Assembly (NCBI RefSeq): GCF_020009625.1
Contig: NZ_JAIHLP010000002.1
Location: 3,596,001-3,660,000, forward strand
Length of the DNA stretch: 64,000 bases
From: Leifsonia poae
Lineage (GTDB): Bacteria > Actinomycetota > Actinomycetes > Actinomycetales > Microbacteriaceae
Direction: 5' to 3'
Position numbers and translations under genes: made by a program. The stretch's first letter is position 1. Every line of letters begins with the position of its first letter. Below the pieces are notes generated by a model. The model saw nothing but the letters and a program-made list of their open reading frames with translations. It did not search any database and was not told where the DNA came from. Of this stretch, positions 18,239-26,292 are shown piece by piece.

Positions 18239-19024
18239 TTGGATACTTCGATGAGCCCGTTCAATGTTCCCCACGAGCTCGACTACTTGGCCCACGGGAG
18301 GCCCGCCTTAATGCCCGAGCGATTGCTCGAGGTCAGGCGCCGGCCCGAAGAGCCTAGGCCGCCTGCAACTCTTACAAAGGCTGCCTCCGACCGGCTGACG
18401 AAAGTCGCGCGCGCGGAACTCGCTATGGAGGCTCACTCGGTAGCTCAGCCGGTGTGGTTGGGCGGCCAACCCGTTCCACGGCTGCTTGTAAGCGCGAGGT
18501 ATGTGGGCAGCGACGCGTTCGGCTCCTCTCGCCTGCTCGCTGATCTTGACCTCGCGGCTCGGCGGGCTGGGGCGCTTTACCGCAATCTCCTTCGGGACGG
18601 CCGTGTGGAACGCTGGCCTGATCCCGTAAGGACGCACCAAGGCGGTCTGCGCCTCCTGGACGCTCGCGTCGGTTCTTTGGACGTCGTCATGACGTTCTGG
18701 GGATCGCTCGTGATTCTCGCGAGCAGTTCGCCCGTCGCGGTCGCTGGGATGATGTCGCTGGCGTGGGACATAGGTCGCGGAACCGCTCGCATCGCGCACA
18801 GGTGGATCGGCGCGGCACTGGCGGCGAGCGACCCGGGTCGACCGTCGCTCGACCCGCCCGAAGACGGACAGCAGTGGGGCGTCCAACACACGAGGGCGCT
18901 TGCGCCTGTCCTGGAGGCAGCGGCAATGAATGGGAGCGGTGCCGAGCTATTCGTAAATGAGCGAGACCGCATTGTGAAGCTAACCGTTCTACCGCGCGGC
19001 TCAGCCGAGGACGACACGCTCTAA
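18239..19024 (+). CDS. Hypothetical protein with a hydrophobic segment, HEPN operon
   Basis: Start TTG 18239 is preferred because GGAGAGGA lies 5 bases upstream; an alternative TTG at 18218 would overlap the upstream stop, and ATG 18251 would be shorter. The product is about 261 residues. A hydrophobic stretch at roughly residues 147-178 (VVMTFWGSLVILASSSPVAV) could cross or associate with the membrane; the rest is soluble and Arg-rich. No family is recognised. As last gene of the operon it might be the membrane-linked or effector component, which is speculation. The gene is followed by 330 non-coding bases and then two strong hairpins. Confidence 0.65.
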   Translation: MDTSMSPFNVPHELDYLAHGRPALMPERLLEVRRRPEEPRPPATLTKAASDRLTKVARAELAMEAHSVAQPVWLGGQPVPRLLVSARYVGSDAFGSSRLLADLDLAARRAGALYRNLLRDGRVERWPDPVRTHQGGLRLLDARVGSLDVVMTFWGSLVILASSSPVAVAGMMSLAWDIGRGTARIAHRWIGAALAASDPGRPSLDPPEDGQQWGVQHTRALAPVLEAAAMNGSGAELFVNERDRIVKLTVLPRGSAEDDTL

Positions 19025-19356
19025 CCGTCGAACGTGATGTCGCGCCCATACGGACTCCGCGAGACATGTCCGGAGCACCCGTAGCAAGGTGACGCAATCG
19101 TGCCCGTGCTGGACGTTCTTGCGAAGTGGCGTTCGTTCGCCGAGGCTAGACGCTTTGCAGGGAGAAGTATCAGAGGTACAGCAACCATCGCGGATGAGCG
19201 CGTGGCTTCAAGCACCGGTCCGTCGTGCGGGCTCGAAGACTGGGCCGCAAGTTCCCCGACCCCTCCCCAGTCGTGGTGTCCGGTGGAGGAAATACGCGGG
19301 TCGGCTGGAGGAAACGGAAACAGCTTCTCAGCGAAGGGAGCCCTGAGGGCAAGTAT
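19025..19356. other. Gene-free stretch downstream of the HEPN operon
   Basis: About 330 bases with only shadow-like frames on both strands. A minus-strand frame ending at 19021 contains CYGCSGHVSRSPYGRDITFD, but it runs back through two terminator hairpins and is not accepted. Nothing else is visible. Confidence 0.4.
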
Positions 19357-19386
19357 CGTAAACGGCCCACCAGAGGGCCGTTTACG
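19357..19386. terminator. Strong hairpin, 12-base perfect stem
   Basis: CGTAAACGGCCC (19357-19368), loop ACCAGA, GGGCCGTTTACG (19375-19386). It has no long T-run. It lies after the HEPN operon and may act with the next hairpin. Confidence 0.7.
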
Positions 19387-19411
19387 TAACTGATTACGGA
19401 ACCGGCCACAA

Positions 19412-19447
19412 AAGAATCGCCCCGGACGAAAGTCCGGGGCGATTCTT
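19412..19447. terminator. Bidirectional terminator, 16-base perfect stem with GAAA loop
   Basis: AAGAATCGCCCCGGAC (19412-19427), tetraloop GAAA, GTCCGGGGCGATTCTT (19432-19447), with short T-rich flanks on both strands (TTGTTTTG rightwards, TTTTGTG leftwards). It separates the plus-strand HEPN operon from the minus-strand hydrolase remnant. Confidence 0.88.
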
Positions 19448-19624
19448 GTTTTGTGCGGCGAGAGCGCCAACACGATCAACGTGTCTGTCGAAAGTGCGCT
19501 CGCCGCTGGCACGACTTCTGGATCGTTGCCGATTTCGGGCACGCCGGCGCCTTCGACATGCTCCCAACTGCGACGCATGTCCCAGCTCATTCGTGACCGA
19601 TCAACTGAGACCTTTGTCGTGAAC

Positions 19625-20107
19625 TCAGACGGTGGTCCAGCCTTTTCGGCGGAGCCAGTCGGCACACAGTGCTTTCCATTGTTCGGCGCCCGCCTCGCCG
19701 ATTTCTAGTCCCAGGCCGTGCGCGCCCTTGTCGAAGACATGCAATTCATCTTCCGCGGTATGCCAAACGAAGAACTCAGGCGAGTTCTGTGTCACAAGGC
19801 GATCGAGCGACGTCGCCGCCCGATCGATCGACGTTGCATCGAATCCGATCAGTTGTTCGCGCGAAATCTGATGGGTGTCGAGTTCCATGTAGACAACCGG
19901 GTAGCAAAGTATTGCAAGTTCGACACGTTCGTCTGTGTTGTCGCTTGGCGACAGCGCGGCTAAGCCGGCAGCATGGCCGCCGGCCGAGAAGCCCAGCAGG
20001 CCAATACGATCCACTCCGCTCGACCGGATTCGACGCACTTCTGCTCGAATTGCGTCCAAGGGCCCGGGGTGTCTGGTCTGCAGGGCGCCTGAGGGCGGCG
20101 GTGCTAC
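19625..20107 (-). pseudogene. Alpha/beta hydrolase (esterase) remnant
   Basis: The minus frame shows the esterase nucleophile elbow GLLGFSAGGHAAGLAAL and the C-terminal part HVFDKGAHGLGLEIGEA with the His of the catalytic triad, as in xylan-esterase-like hydrolases. The 5' part before PGPLDAIRAEVRRI is missing, replaced by DNA that belongs to the divergent GNAT promoter. A second lesion joins FVWHTAEDE directly to LHVFDKGAHG, where the family normally has about 20 to 25 more residues after the catalytic Asp (TAEDE). Two deletions make the product non-functional. It may once have belonged to a glycan-degradation set. Confidence 0.75.
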
Positions 20108-20116
20108 GGTACTGCG

Positions 20117-20578
20117 ATGGTTGACGCAGTTGCCGTGCGTCCCGCGACAAGCGCGGATGCACGTCCCATGTACACGATTGCGGTCGCGGCCTATTCGGTT
20201 TACGTTCCTCGCTTGCCCGAAGGCGTACGCCCGGCGCCGATGGACGCCAACTATCAGAGCGTTGTCCAGCGGGGACAATCGTGGGTCGCTGAAATCGAAG
20301 GGAAGATCGCCGGCTTTGTGGTGCTTGTCCAGAATGCCGACCACGTCCTTCTGGAGAACATCGCTGTCCATCCTGATTACCAGGGACGAGGGGTTGGCCG
20401 GCGGTTGTTCGCTTTCGTTGATGGTCGTGCCCACTCGAATGGGACAAGGATCATCAGGCTCTACACAAATGCAGTCATGGTAGAGAACCAGGAATTATAC
20501 AAGCGGCTGGGCTACATCGAGACCGATAGAAGACAGGAGGGCCCGCTCGATCGCGTCTACTACGAAAAGCGCGTTTGA
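20117..20578 (+). CDS. GNAT-family N-acetyltransferase
   Basis: Encodes 153 residues from ATG 20117. The acetyl-CoA binding motif A is clear: VLLENIAVHPDYQGRGVGRR (about residues 76-95), with Q/R-x-x-G-x-G/A as QGRGVG. The last part ELYKRLGYIETDRR is the usual GNAT closing segment. It would acetylate a small amine or protein N-terminus in the cytoplasm; the substrate cannot be inferred. It is divergent from the hydrolase remnant and upstream of a DHA2 exporter. Confidence 0.9.
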   Translation: MVDAVAVRPATSADARPMYTIAVAAYSVYVPRLPEGVRPAPMDANYQSVVQRGQSWVAEIEGKIAGFVVLVQNADHVLLENIAVHPDYQGRGVGRRLFAFVDGRAHSNGTRIIRLYTNAVMVENQELYKRLGYIETDRRQEGPLDRVYYEKRV

Positions 20579-20769
20579 TCATCCACGTATTTGGGTGGTG
20601 AACGGTGATCCTCGACATGGAGTTGGGCATGAGGGTCTCTATTCTGATAACTTCGTCTGCGTAAGGTGCAGCGGTCCGCGTGAGCGGGGTTCGCGTCGGG
20701 ATTTCCGGCCAGCACGGCGACCCGAGTTCGGCGTCGTCTGATTCTCTGCAAGTTGGAGAGTGCTTTGCC

Positions 20770-22164
20770 ATGTCCAAAAACGCCCTTAGTATTGCCGCGC
20801 GTTGGTGCATTTTCGCCGCGATCCTCGTCGCCGACGTTCTCGATCTGTTGAGCACGACGGTGACCAACATCGCTGCGCCGTCGATCGTTGCGGATCTTCA
20901 TGCTCCGCAAGCATTGACCCCATGGCTCGGATCAAGCTACGCCCTCGCATTGGGATCGATCCTGGTAATCGGCGGTCGTCTGGGAGATAAGTACGGCTAT
21001 CGCCGATTGTTCCTTATCGGCCTCGTCGGCTTCACCACCGCATCCGCACTCTGCGCCCTGGCCTGGGATCCGGTAAGCATCGTGACCGCCCGGATCATCC
21101 AGGGCGCGTTTGGGGCACTGTTGATCCCCCAAGGGTTCAGCATCCTGATCCGCGTTTTCCCTCGCGAGGAGCTTGGTCGCGTCTTCGGACTCTTCGGACC
21201 GATCATGGGTTTGAGCTCCATCAGCGGTCCGGTCCTTGCTGGGCTGCTCATCCAAACGGCGCCATTCGGTTTGGGTTGGCGTTCGGTGTTCCTCATCAAT
21301 GTGGTCCTCGGGTTAGGATTGCTGGCTGTCAGCACACGATTCCTGCCCCGATATGAGAGCCGCCCAGGTGTTCGAATCGATGCCTTCGCGGCCGCTGCTC
21401 TCATGGCAGGAACGCTTGCTGCTTTGGCCGGAATCATCCAGGGTGGCAACAGCGGATGGAATGTCTTCGCACTCGCCTTGATCGCAGCGGGTGCTGTGCT
21501 GCTCGCTGTGTTCGTAGTACATCAACGACACAGCGAGAACCCGCTACTGGCTCCGGCACTGTTTCGCAACCGAAGCTTCGTAGCAGGCCTCTTCGTTGGT
21601 GCGGTGTTCTTCGCCGCTGTTGCCGGGCTCCTCTTCGTGACATCGCTTTACCTGCAGGAAGGTCGCCACCTGAGGCCGCTCGCTGCTGCCGGCATCATGG
21701 CCCCCATGTCCGTGGGGATCATCATTGCCTCGTTCTCTGCTCGCGGCGTGATCCAACGACTCGGTCGAGGCCTGGTCGCCCTTGGGCTTGCACTCGTCGA
21801 GCTCGGAACGATCAGCTATCTGCTTATCGTCACCGCATCACCCGCCGAGACGTGGGTGCTCGTGTTTCCGCTCTTCGTCTGTGGCCTGGGCATGGGGTGC
21901 TGCTTCGGATCGGTGTTCGCCGTAGCTCTGGGCAACGTTGATGAAGACCAAACCGGTAGCGCCAGCGGCACCCTCAATGCCGTGCAGCAAATCGCAAACT
22001 CCATCGGCGCAGCGATCGTGTCCACGATCTTTCTCGCCACGGTGCTGACCAGCAGAGTCCAACACGCAGCCACAACGAGCCTGACTTTCGTCCTGCTCAC
22101 AGTCCTGCTGTGCGCCTGCTTCCTGCCACTATTGCCGAAGACAGCCGCCCCCGACAACTACTGA
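20770..22164 (+). CDS. DHA2-family MFS drug exporter
   Basis: Encodes 464 residues. ATG 20770 is chosen because GGAGAG precedes it by 11 bases; the open frame extends upstream without signals. The protein has about 14 hydrophobic segments. After the first helix it shows the DHA2 pattern (DLLSTTVTNIAAPSIVADL), then GGRLGDKYGYRR, the MFS motif A, and RIIQGAFGALLIPQGFS. This architecture belongs to EmrB/QacA-type proton-driven multidrug exporters. No regulator lies next to it. A long hairpin ends the unit. Confidence 0.88.
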   Translation: MSKNALSIAARWCIFAAILVADVLDLLSTTVTNIAAPSIVADLHAPQALTPWLGSSYALALGSILVIGGRLGDKYGYRRLFLIGLVGFTTASALCALAWDPVSIVTARIIQGAFGALLIPQGFSILIRVFPREELGRVFGLFGPIMGLSSISGPVLAGLLIQTAPFGLGWRSVFLINVVLGLGLLAVSTRFLPRYESRPGVRIDAFAAAALMAGTLAALAGIIQGGNSGWNVFALALIAAGAVLLAVFVVHQRHSENPLLAPALFRNRSFVAGLFVGAVFFAAVAGLLFVTSLYLQEGRHLRPLAAAGIMAPMSVGIIIASFSARGVIQRLGRGLVALGLALVELGTISYLLIVTASPAETWVLVFPLFVCGLGMGCCFGSVFAVALGNVDEDQTGSASGTLNAVQQIANSIGAAIVSTIFLATVLTSRVQHAATTSLTFVLLTVLLCACFLPLLPKTAAPDNY

Positions 22165-22173
22165 ACAACACGA

Positions 22174-22232
22174 GCACCGCACGCTCGGAACCCTCCGCAG
22201 GCTTCCATCAACGTCTGCGGAGGGTGCGGTGC
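22174..22232 (+). terminator. Long hairpin after the DHA2 gene
   Basis: Outer arms GCACCGCA / TGCGGTGC enclose an inner perfect 11-base stem ACCCTCCGCAG (22190-22200) / CTGCGGAGGGT (22215-22225). There is no T-tract, so it may be a weak or Rho-assisted terminator. Confidence 0.65.
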
Positions 22233-22659
22233 GGGACGACGGATTGGAGATCGATCGCCTGGCGAGAAGGCGGCCGGGTGTGGTCTCACGCATTGTGAAT
22301 GGATCGCCCGGGGTGATCGGCGGCAACAACGGCGATTCCGGTGCTCTGGCTACGGTCGTCAAAGAATGCCCCGCATGGCCCCTGCCGCGCCTCGGAAGTA
22401 GCGTGGCCGGGACTATTTGATTGATCACCTGGAGAGCGTAGGCTCGCCAGTGTTGGGCCCGGACCCCGCTCGACGGCTCGTCCGTCGAACCCGAAACGGT
22501 GGGCGAGCCGTCTTGTCACCACCCACGGCAACAACCCGGCTCACAGCGGATGCCGCAATGCGGGCGTTCATTGCGATCTTCTGTCGGCCCGACGTAGACG
22601 ACCACCGGTCTACCGGCCAGTACCGGCAAAGGTGATGACTCTGCCGGTGCGGATGTCTG
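22233..22659. other. Gene-free stretch between DHA2 gene and IS21-like end
   Basis: No frame with a ribosome site or recognisable product. One small hairpin (GACGGCTCG 22472-22480 / CGAGCCGTC 22504-22512) is visible. Confidence 0.4.
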
Positions 22660-22684
22660 TTTCTGACAGGTTGAAGTGGCCCAG
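22660..22684 (+). repeat. IS21-like left terminal inverted repeat
   Basis: Starts TTTCTGACAGGTTGAAGTGG; internal copies of the TTGGCCCA/TGGCCCA core follow at about 22708-22716 and 22743-22750. Confidence 0.7.
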
Positions 22685-22760
22685 GCTTGTCGCTTCGATT
22701 TGGCCCAATGTGCTGTATATCGGTGTGGCTGTGACGGTTTGATTTGGCCCACCCCTGAGC

Positions 22761-23474
22761 GTGTTCTCGTTCGTGTTGGACGAGGAGGGCCAGTTGGGGT
22801 CGAGAGTGGATCTATACGCCGAGATACGTCGGACGGCGCGCGTCGAGGAGCTATCGGTGAACGCGCTGGCCAAACGGTTCCGTGTTCACCGGCGGACTGT
22901 CCGGCAGGCGTTGGAGTCGCCGGCGCCACCACCGAGGAAGACGCCAGTCAGGACGTCGCCGAAGATCGGCCCGTTCAAGGCCGCGATCGACGGCATGCTC
23001 CGAGCGAATCTCACCGCGCCGCGTAAACAGCGCCAGACCGTGACCCGCATCCACGCTCGACTGCTGGACGACTTCGGCGCCGACCTCTCCTACGCCGCGG
23101 TCCGGGACTACTGCGCCAAACGCAAGCCGGAGATCGCAGCCGAGGCTGGACACCTCCCGGACGCGTTTGTCCCGCAGGGTCACGCGCCTGGCGCTGAGGC
23201 GGAGGTCGATTTCGGTGAGATTTGGGTGATCCTTGCCGGGGTGAAGACCAAGTGCCACATGTTCACCTTCCGGCTCTCGCGCTCGGGCACAGCAGTCCAC
23301 CGGGTCTATTCGACTCAGTCGCAGGAAGCGTTTCTGGAGGGCCATATTGACGCGTTCGAGGAGATCGGCGGGATCCCGAAACTCCACATCAAATACGACA
23401 ACTTCAACGGCCACATCATCGAAACCGGCACAGAGTCCTACCGACTCGCCCACTCGAGAGCTGCGGCGAACTAG
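22761..23474 (+). pseudogene. istA: IS21 transposase IstA, 3'-truncated
   Basis: A GTG at 22761 opens a 237-residue product; IstA is usually about 400 to 550 residues. The N-terminal part has the helix-turn-helix SVNALAKRFRVHRRTVRQAL (about residues 31-50). The DDE core begins with GAEAEVDFGEIWVIL (first Asp) and reaches HIKYDNFNGH (second Asp of the D-N pair), then breaks off at about 23450 and ends in unrelated codons. The final catalytic Glu and the DNA-binding tail are missing, as is istB. The protein would be inactive. Confidence 0.85.
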
Positions 23475-23481
23475 AACCCAG

Positions 23482-23784
23482 TTATGGGGTGACGGTGTGC
23501 ACGGGGCTTTCGGAGACAAGGCGAATGTCGAAGAGGCCGAGGATGAAGGGTGCCGCCACGATCAAACTGAGTACGGCCGCGAGAACCCACAAGACGATAC
23601 TGCGCCATCGAGATCGTCGCAGTGGCGTCGCCAGTGACACCGCCACTATTCCGAGGGGGAGGAAGGGGACAAACGGGAAGGCGAGGAGCTCCAGGACGAT
23701 GAAGAGCGCGAAATAGCGGTCGATTGTCGGGAAGAGTCGTTGATCGACGGCCACTTGCCGAGAACCAGAATGCGTTCCTGTCAT
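23482..23784 (-). CDS. Small membrane protein, IS21-interior cargo
   Basis: Encodes 100 residues from ATG 23784, preceded by AAAGG. Two hydrophobic segments are visible (ALFIVLELLAFPFVPFLPLG and SIVLWVLAAVLSLIVAAPFI), separated by a basic loop RRSRWR, so both termini probably lie on one side of the membrane. It is downstream of the secreted-protein gene on the same strand, with a hairpin between them. Possibly an immunity or companion protein for that secreted product; this is only a hypothesis from arrangement. No family is recognised. Confidence 0.65.
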   Translation of the reverse strand: MTGTHSGSRQVAVDQRLFPTIDRYFALFIVLELLAFPFVPFLPLGIVAVSLATPLRRSRWRSIVLWVLAAVLSLIVAAPFILGLFDIRLVSESPVHTVTP

Positions 23785-23809
23785 CGTCGTACCTTTCGTC
23801 TCTAGCAAC

Positions 23810-23836
23810 GGGTCCAGTCCCGGGCGGACTGGACCC
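23810..23836 (-). terminator. Hairpin between the two cargo genes
   Basis: GGGTCCAGTCC (23810-23820), loop CGGGC, GGACTGGACCC (23826-23836): an 11-base perfect stem between the stop of the secreted protein gene and the start of the membrane protein gene. It could attenuate transcription or protect the upstream message. Confidence 0.6.
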
Positions 23837-23846
23837 CTCAACAGTA

Positions 23847-24365
23847 TTAGCCGCCGACCTGCCAGGTCGAGGACGCTCCCGACGCCGAGGTCGAGTAGTG
23901 CAGACCGATGTTCAACGTGATCGGGCTTCCTTGGAAGGCGACACTCGCGTCGAATCGGTAGAACGCGTCAGCCGAGGACCCCGCACCTGGCTTGGTGCAG
24001 CTGATCGGATGGACCGACCAGCCCACAGCGATGCCGCCCTCGGAATGGCATGTGTGCGAACCGGCGTAACCCCGGCTCAGACCCTCCTGCGCGGCGTAGG
24101 TCTTTGCATCCGTGACGCTGGCCACCTGCACAGCAGACTCTGTTGTGGTGACTGTTCCCGAGCACAACGAGTTCGCTGCGTCAGGACTGACACGCTTCGA
24201 CGCCGCGACAGCCTTCACCTGAGCGACGCAGCTCTGAGACGTGACGGCCTGCGATGTGGTTGTGGACTCACCCGGTGACGCGTACGCGGCACCAGCACCC
24301 GCCGAGATTGCTACGGCGAGCACAGTGCTCCCCACCACGCCAAGCAACGTTGAACGATACTTCAT
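23847..24365 (-). CDS. Secreted hypothetical protein, IS21-interior cargo
   Basis: Encodes 172 residues from ATG 24365, with AAAGGA 6 bases upstream. A Sec signal peptide is clear: MKYRSTLLGVVGSTVLAVAI followed by SAGAGAAYASPGES, with probable cleavage after AYA. The mature part has Cys residues in QSCVAQ, SLCSGT, HTCHSE and ISCTKP that could form two disulphides, and a C-terminal half of strand-forming sequence (DAFYRFDASVAFQGSPITLN). No known toxin, enzyme or adhesin family is recognised. It lies near the right IS end with an AT-rich promoter region upstream containing the palindrome CACTCT-CGC-AGAGTG. Confidence 0.7.
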   Translation of the reverse strand: MKYRSTLLGVVGSTVLAVAISAGAGAAYASPGESTTTSQAVTSQSCVAQVKAVAASKRVSPDAANSLCSGTVTTTESAVQVASVTDAKTYAAQEGLSRGYAGSHTCHSEGGIAVGWSVHPISCTKPGAGSSADAFYRFDASVAFQGSPITLNIGLHYSTSASGASSTWQVGG

Positions 24366-24442
24366 GTCGTTTCCTTTCATCATCGAAAGGGCGTTGGCAC
24401 ACAGTTCCCCCACCCGAACCGGAGCGAACGATCCCCCGACTT

Positions 24443-24457
24443 CACTCTCGCAGAGTG
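24443..24457. promoter_or_regulatory. Palindrome upstream of the secreted cargo gene
   Basis: CACTCT-CGC-AGAGTG is a perfect 6-base inverted repeat next to an AT-rich stretch (TTAATAAATAAT) that may hold the minus-strand promoter. Operator role is inferred from symmetry. Confidence 0.35.
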
Positions 24458-24512
24458 CTTAATAAATAATCTGTCTACGCCGGCCCAGTTGGGCCAGATC
24501 AGACCGACGCCC

Positions 24513-24537
24513 TTGGGCCATTTCGACTTGACAGAAT
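24513..24537 (-). repeat. IS21-like right terminal inverted repeat
   Basis: TTGGGCCATTTCGACTTGAC mirrors the left end with a few mismatches. Further TGGGCC copies lie at 24489-24495, as expected of multiple terminal repeats. Confidence 0.7.
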
Positions 24538-24595
24538 CAAATATCTTCCGTCGGTGCAGCATCCGCGTCGAAGGGTCTTGTGGTTGTGGGGCTCG

Positions 24596-25912
24596 CTACG
24601 TGGACTCGACGCGTGCCATGCGCTTCCACGCCAGCAGCACGGTGCCCCCGGCGATCAGTGCCGCGACGATGAAGAAGACGGTGACGGGCCAGGTCTCCCC
24701 ACCTGTGGAGAGCACGAGCCAGGCGGCGAAGGCGGGGGTCGGGCCGGCGATGAGCGCAGCTGTGGGCTCACGCACAAGGACGACGGCAGACAACCGGTGC
24801 TGCGGGTCGAACAGCGCTGTGAGGATCGCGCCCTGTGTGGCGTACATGGACGCGAGGCCGATCGAGATGCCGATCACCATCGCGAGGATGATGAGCAGCT
24901 CGTTTCCGGTGGCGAACATGGGGAAGACGATGGCGCCGAAGACGATGAAAATGCCGGAACCCATGAGCCAGATTCGGCGACGGCCGAGGCGGTCACCGAG
25001 GTGGCCGATCAGAGGCACCATGCCAATGGCGAGAGTCGAGGAGACCATGTTGGCGAGCAGGCCGAAGCCAGCCGGATAGCCGAGCGACGAAGTCAGATAG
25101 GAGAGCAGGAAAACCTGGGTCAGCGAGGAGAACGCCAGGTAGGGACCGTTGATACCGATACCGATGAGGATTTCGCGCCACTGGTGTTTGAGCGCCTCAG
25201 CGAGCGGGAAGCGCACGATCTTGCCCTCGGACTTGATCTCGCGGAACTCCTCGGTCTCCTGAATGCCGGTGCGAATCCAAAGGGCGATCCCCAGGGTGAC
25301 CACGCTCGCGAGGAACGGTATGCGCCAACCCCAGCTCAGGAGGTCCTCCTCCGGAAGCATTGCAATCAGGGCGAATACACCGGTGGCGATGACGATGCCA
25401 CCGAAGACGCCCATGCCAGGGAGCGCGACACGCAGACCGAAGCGCTTACGGTCACCCGACTCCGCCATCATGACCAGAGAGCCGACGTATTCGGCACCGG
25501 CGCCCATGCCTTGCAGAATGCGGCAGAGCGCCAACAGCAGGGGTGCCCAGAGCCCGATCTGCGCGTACGAGGGGAGAAGCCCGATCGCCAGTGTGGAGAT
25601 GCCCATCAGCATGAGGGTCATCACAAGCATCGGTTTGCGCCCGATGCGGTCACCGAAATGGCTGAACAGGATTCCACCGATCGGACGCCCGAAGTAGCCG
25701 ATCGCGAAAGTGAGCAATGAGCTGACCACCTGGGTGGCGGGGTCGGCGTCGGGGAAGAAGAGCTTGCCGAAGACCAGCACTGCGGCCAAGCCGAAGAGAG
25801 TGAAGTCGTAGTACTCGACGACGCTTCCGACGATCCCCGCCCAGGCGGTGCGGCGGATGTTCCGCTGTCGCCCGCTGTCGCTATTGGTGGTTGATACTGC
25901 TGTGCTCGTCAC
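24596..25912 (-). CDS. MHS-family metabolite:proton symporter (MFS)
   Basis: Encodes 438 residues. GTG 25912 is favoured because GGAG lies 9 bases upstream; a TTG at 25927 would contain that ribosome site. Twelve hydrophobic segments are visible. The N-terminal WAGIVGSVVEYYDFTLFGLA is typical of the metabolite:H+ symporter subfamily (ShiA, ProP, KgtP), as are GRPIGGILFSHFGDRIGRKP and LQGMGAGAEYVGSLVMMAE. It would import an organic acid, shikimate-like compound or osmolyte by proton symport. No neighbouring catabolic genes narrow the substrate. Confidence 0.9.
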   Translation of the reverse strand: MTSTAVSTTNSDSGRQRNIRRTAWAGIVGSVVEYYDFTLFGLAAVLVFGKLFFPDADPATQVVSSLLTFAIGYFGRPIGGILFSHFGDRIGRKPMLVMTLMLMGISTLAIGLLPSYAQIGLWAPLLLALCRILQGMGAGAEYVGSLVMMAESGDRKRFGLRVALPGMGVFGGIVIATGVFALIAMLPEEDLLSWGWRIPFLASVVTLGIALWIRTGIQETEEFREIKSEGKIVRFPLAEALKHQWREILIGIGINGPYLAFSSLTQVFLLSYLTSSLGYPAGFGLLANMVSSTLAIGMVPLIGHLGDRLGRRRIWLMGSGIFIVFGAIVFPMFATGNELLIILAMVIGISIGLASMYATQGAILTALFDPQHRLSAVVLVREPTAALIAGPTPAFAAWLVLSTGGETWPVTVFFIVAALIAGGTVLLAWKRMARVEST

Positions 25913-25972
25913 GTGCCATAACTCCAATGTTTCGGCGCGGATACTCGTGCCCGGTGCCGGGCTCCGAGGAGG

Positions 25973-26014
25973 GCATAAGCCCCCGGCGCATTGATAGGGG
26001 CCGGGGGCTTATGC
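25973..26014 (-). terminator. 15-base perfect hairpin after the LuxR regulator gene
   Basis: GCATAAGCCCCCGGC (25973-25987) and GCCGGGGGCTTATGC (26000-26014) with a 12-base loop. It lies between the LuxR-type gene (ends 26293) and the MHS gene on the same strand, so it most likely terminates the former. The 278 bases from 26015 to 26292 hold nothing recognisable. Confidence 0.75.
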
Positions 26015-26292
26015 TGCGAAATCAGTTCCTGCGCCAGCCACGAGGGCCCTACACCCAAGCTGAACGCACCGATTGCGACGGCAGGAGAGAACGTGCCACA
26101 GTCCCGATCCGTGGCGGCGTATCCCGCTACATCAATAAGACACCACGGCATCGAGTGCCGCAGAAGAACAAGGGCAAAATAGGTGCGATACGCTCCGGAC
26201 TACGTCTTAGCCGAGTGCCCTCTACGTACGCGCGCGACTGCACCCGGCGGCAGACGACGAAGGCGCGATCGCGACGGCCTTCTCAGCTGCGG

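Larger units (their letters stand above)
22660..24537. mobile_element. IS21-like element with truncated istA and foreign interior
   Basis: The ends at 22660-22684 and 24513-24537 are inverted, related sequences (left TTCTGACAGGTTGAAGTGGCCCA; right, reversed, TTCTGTCAAGTCGAAATGGCCCA), each followed inward by further TGGCCCA copies, as in the multiple terminal repeats of IS21. Inside are only the first half of istA, no istB, then two minus-strand genes for a secreted and a membrane protein. It cannot move on its own but might be mobilised by a related IS21. Confidence 0.7.

Noticed and set aside
19021..19665. 214-codon minus frame with a CYGC motif downstream of the HEPN operon
   Set aside because: It runs through two perfect hairpins and the end of the hydrolase remnant and has no ribosome site.
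24554..25720. 388-codon plus-strand frame opposite the MHS transporter
   Set aside because: Acidic, Glu/Gly/Asp/His-rich antisense frame with no motif; the minus strand has a full transporter.
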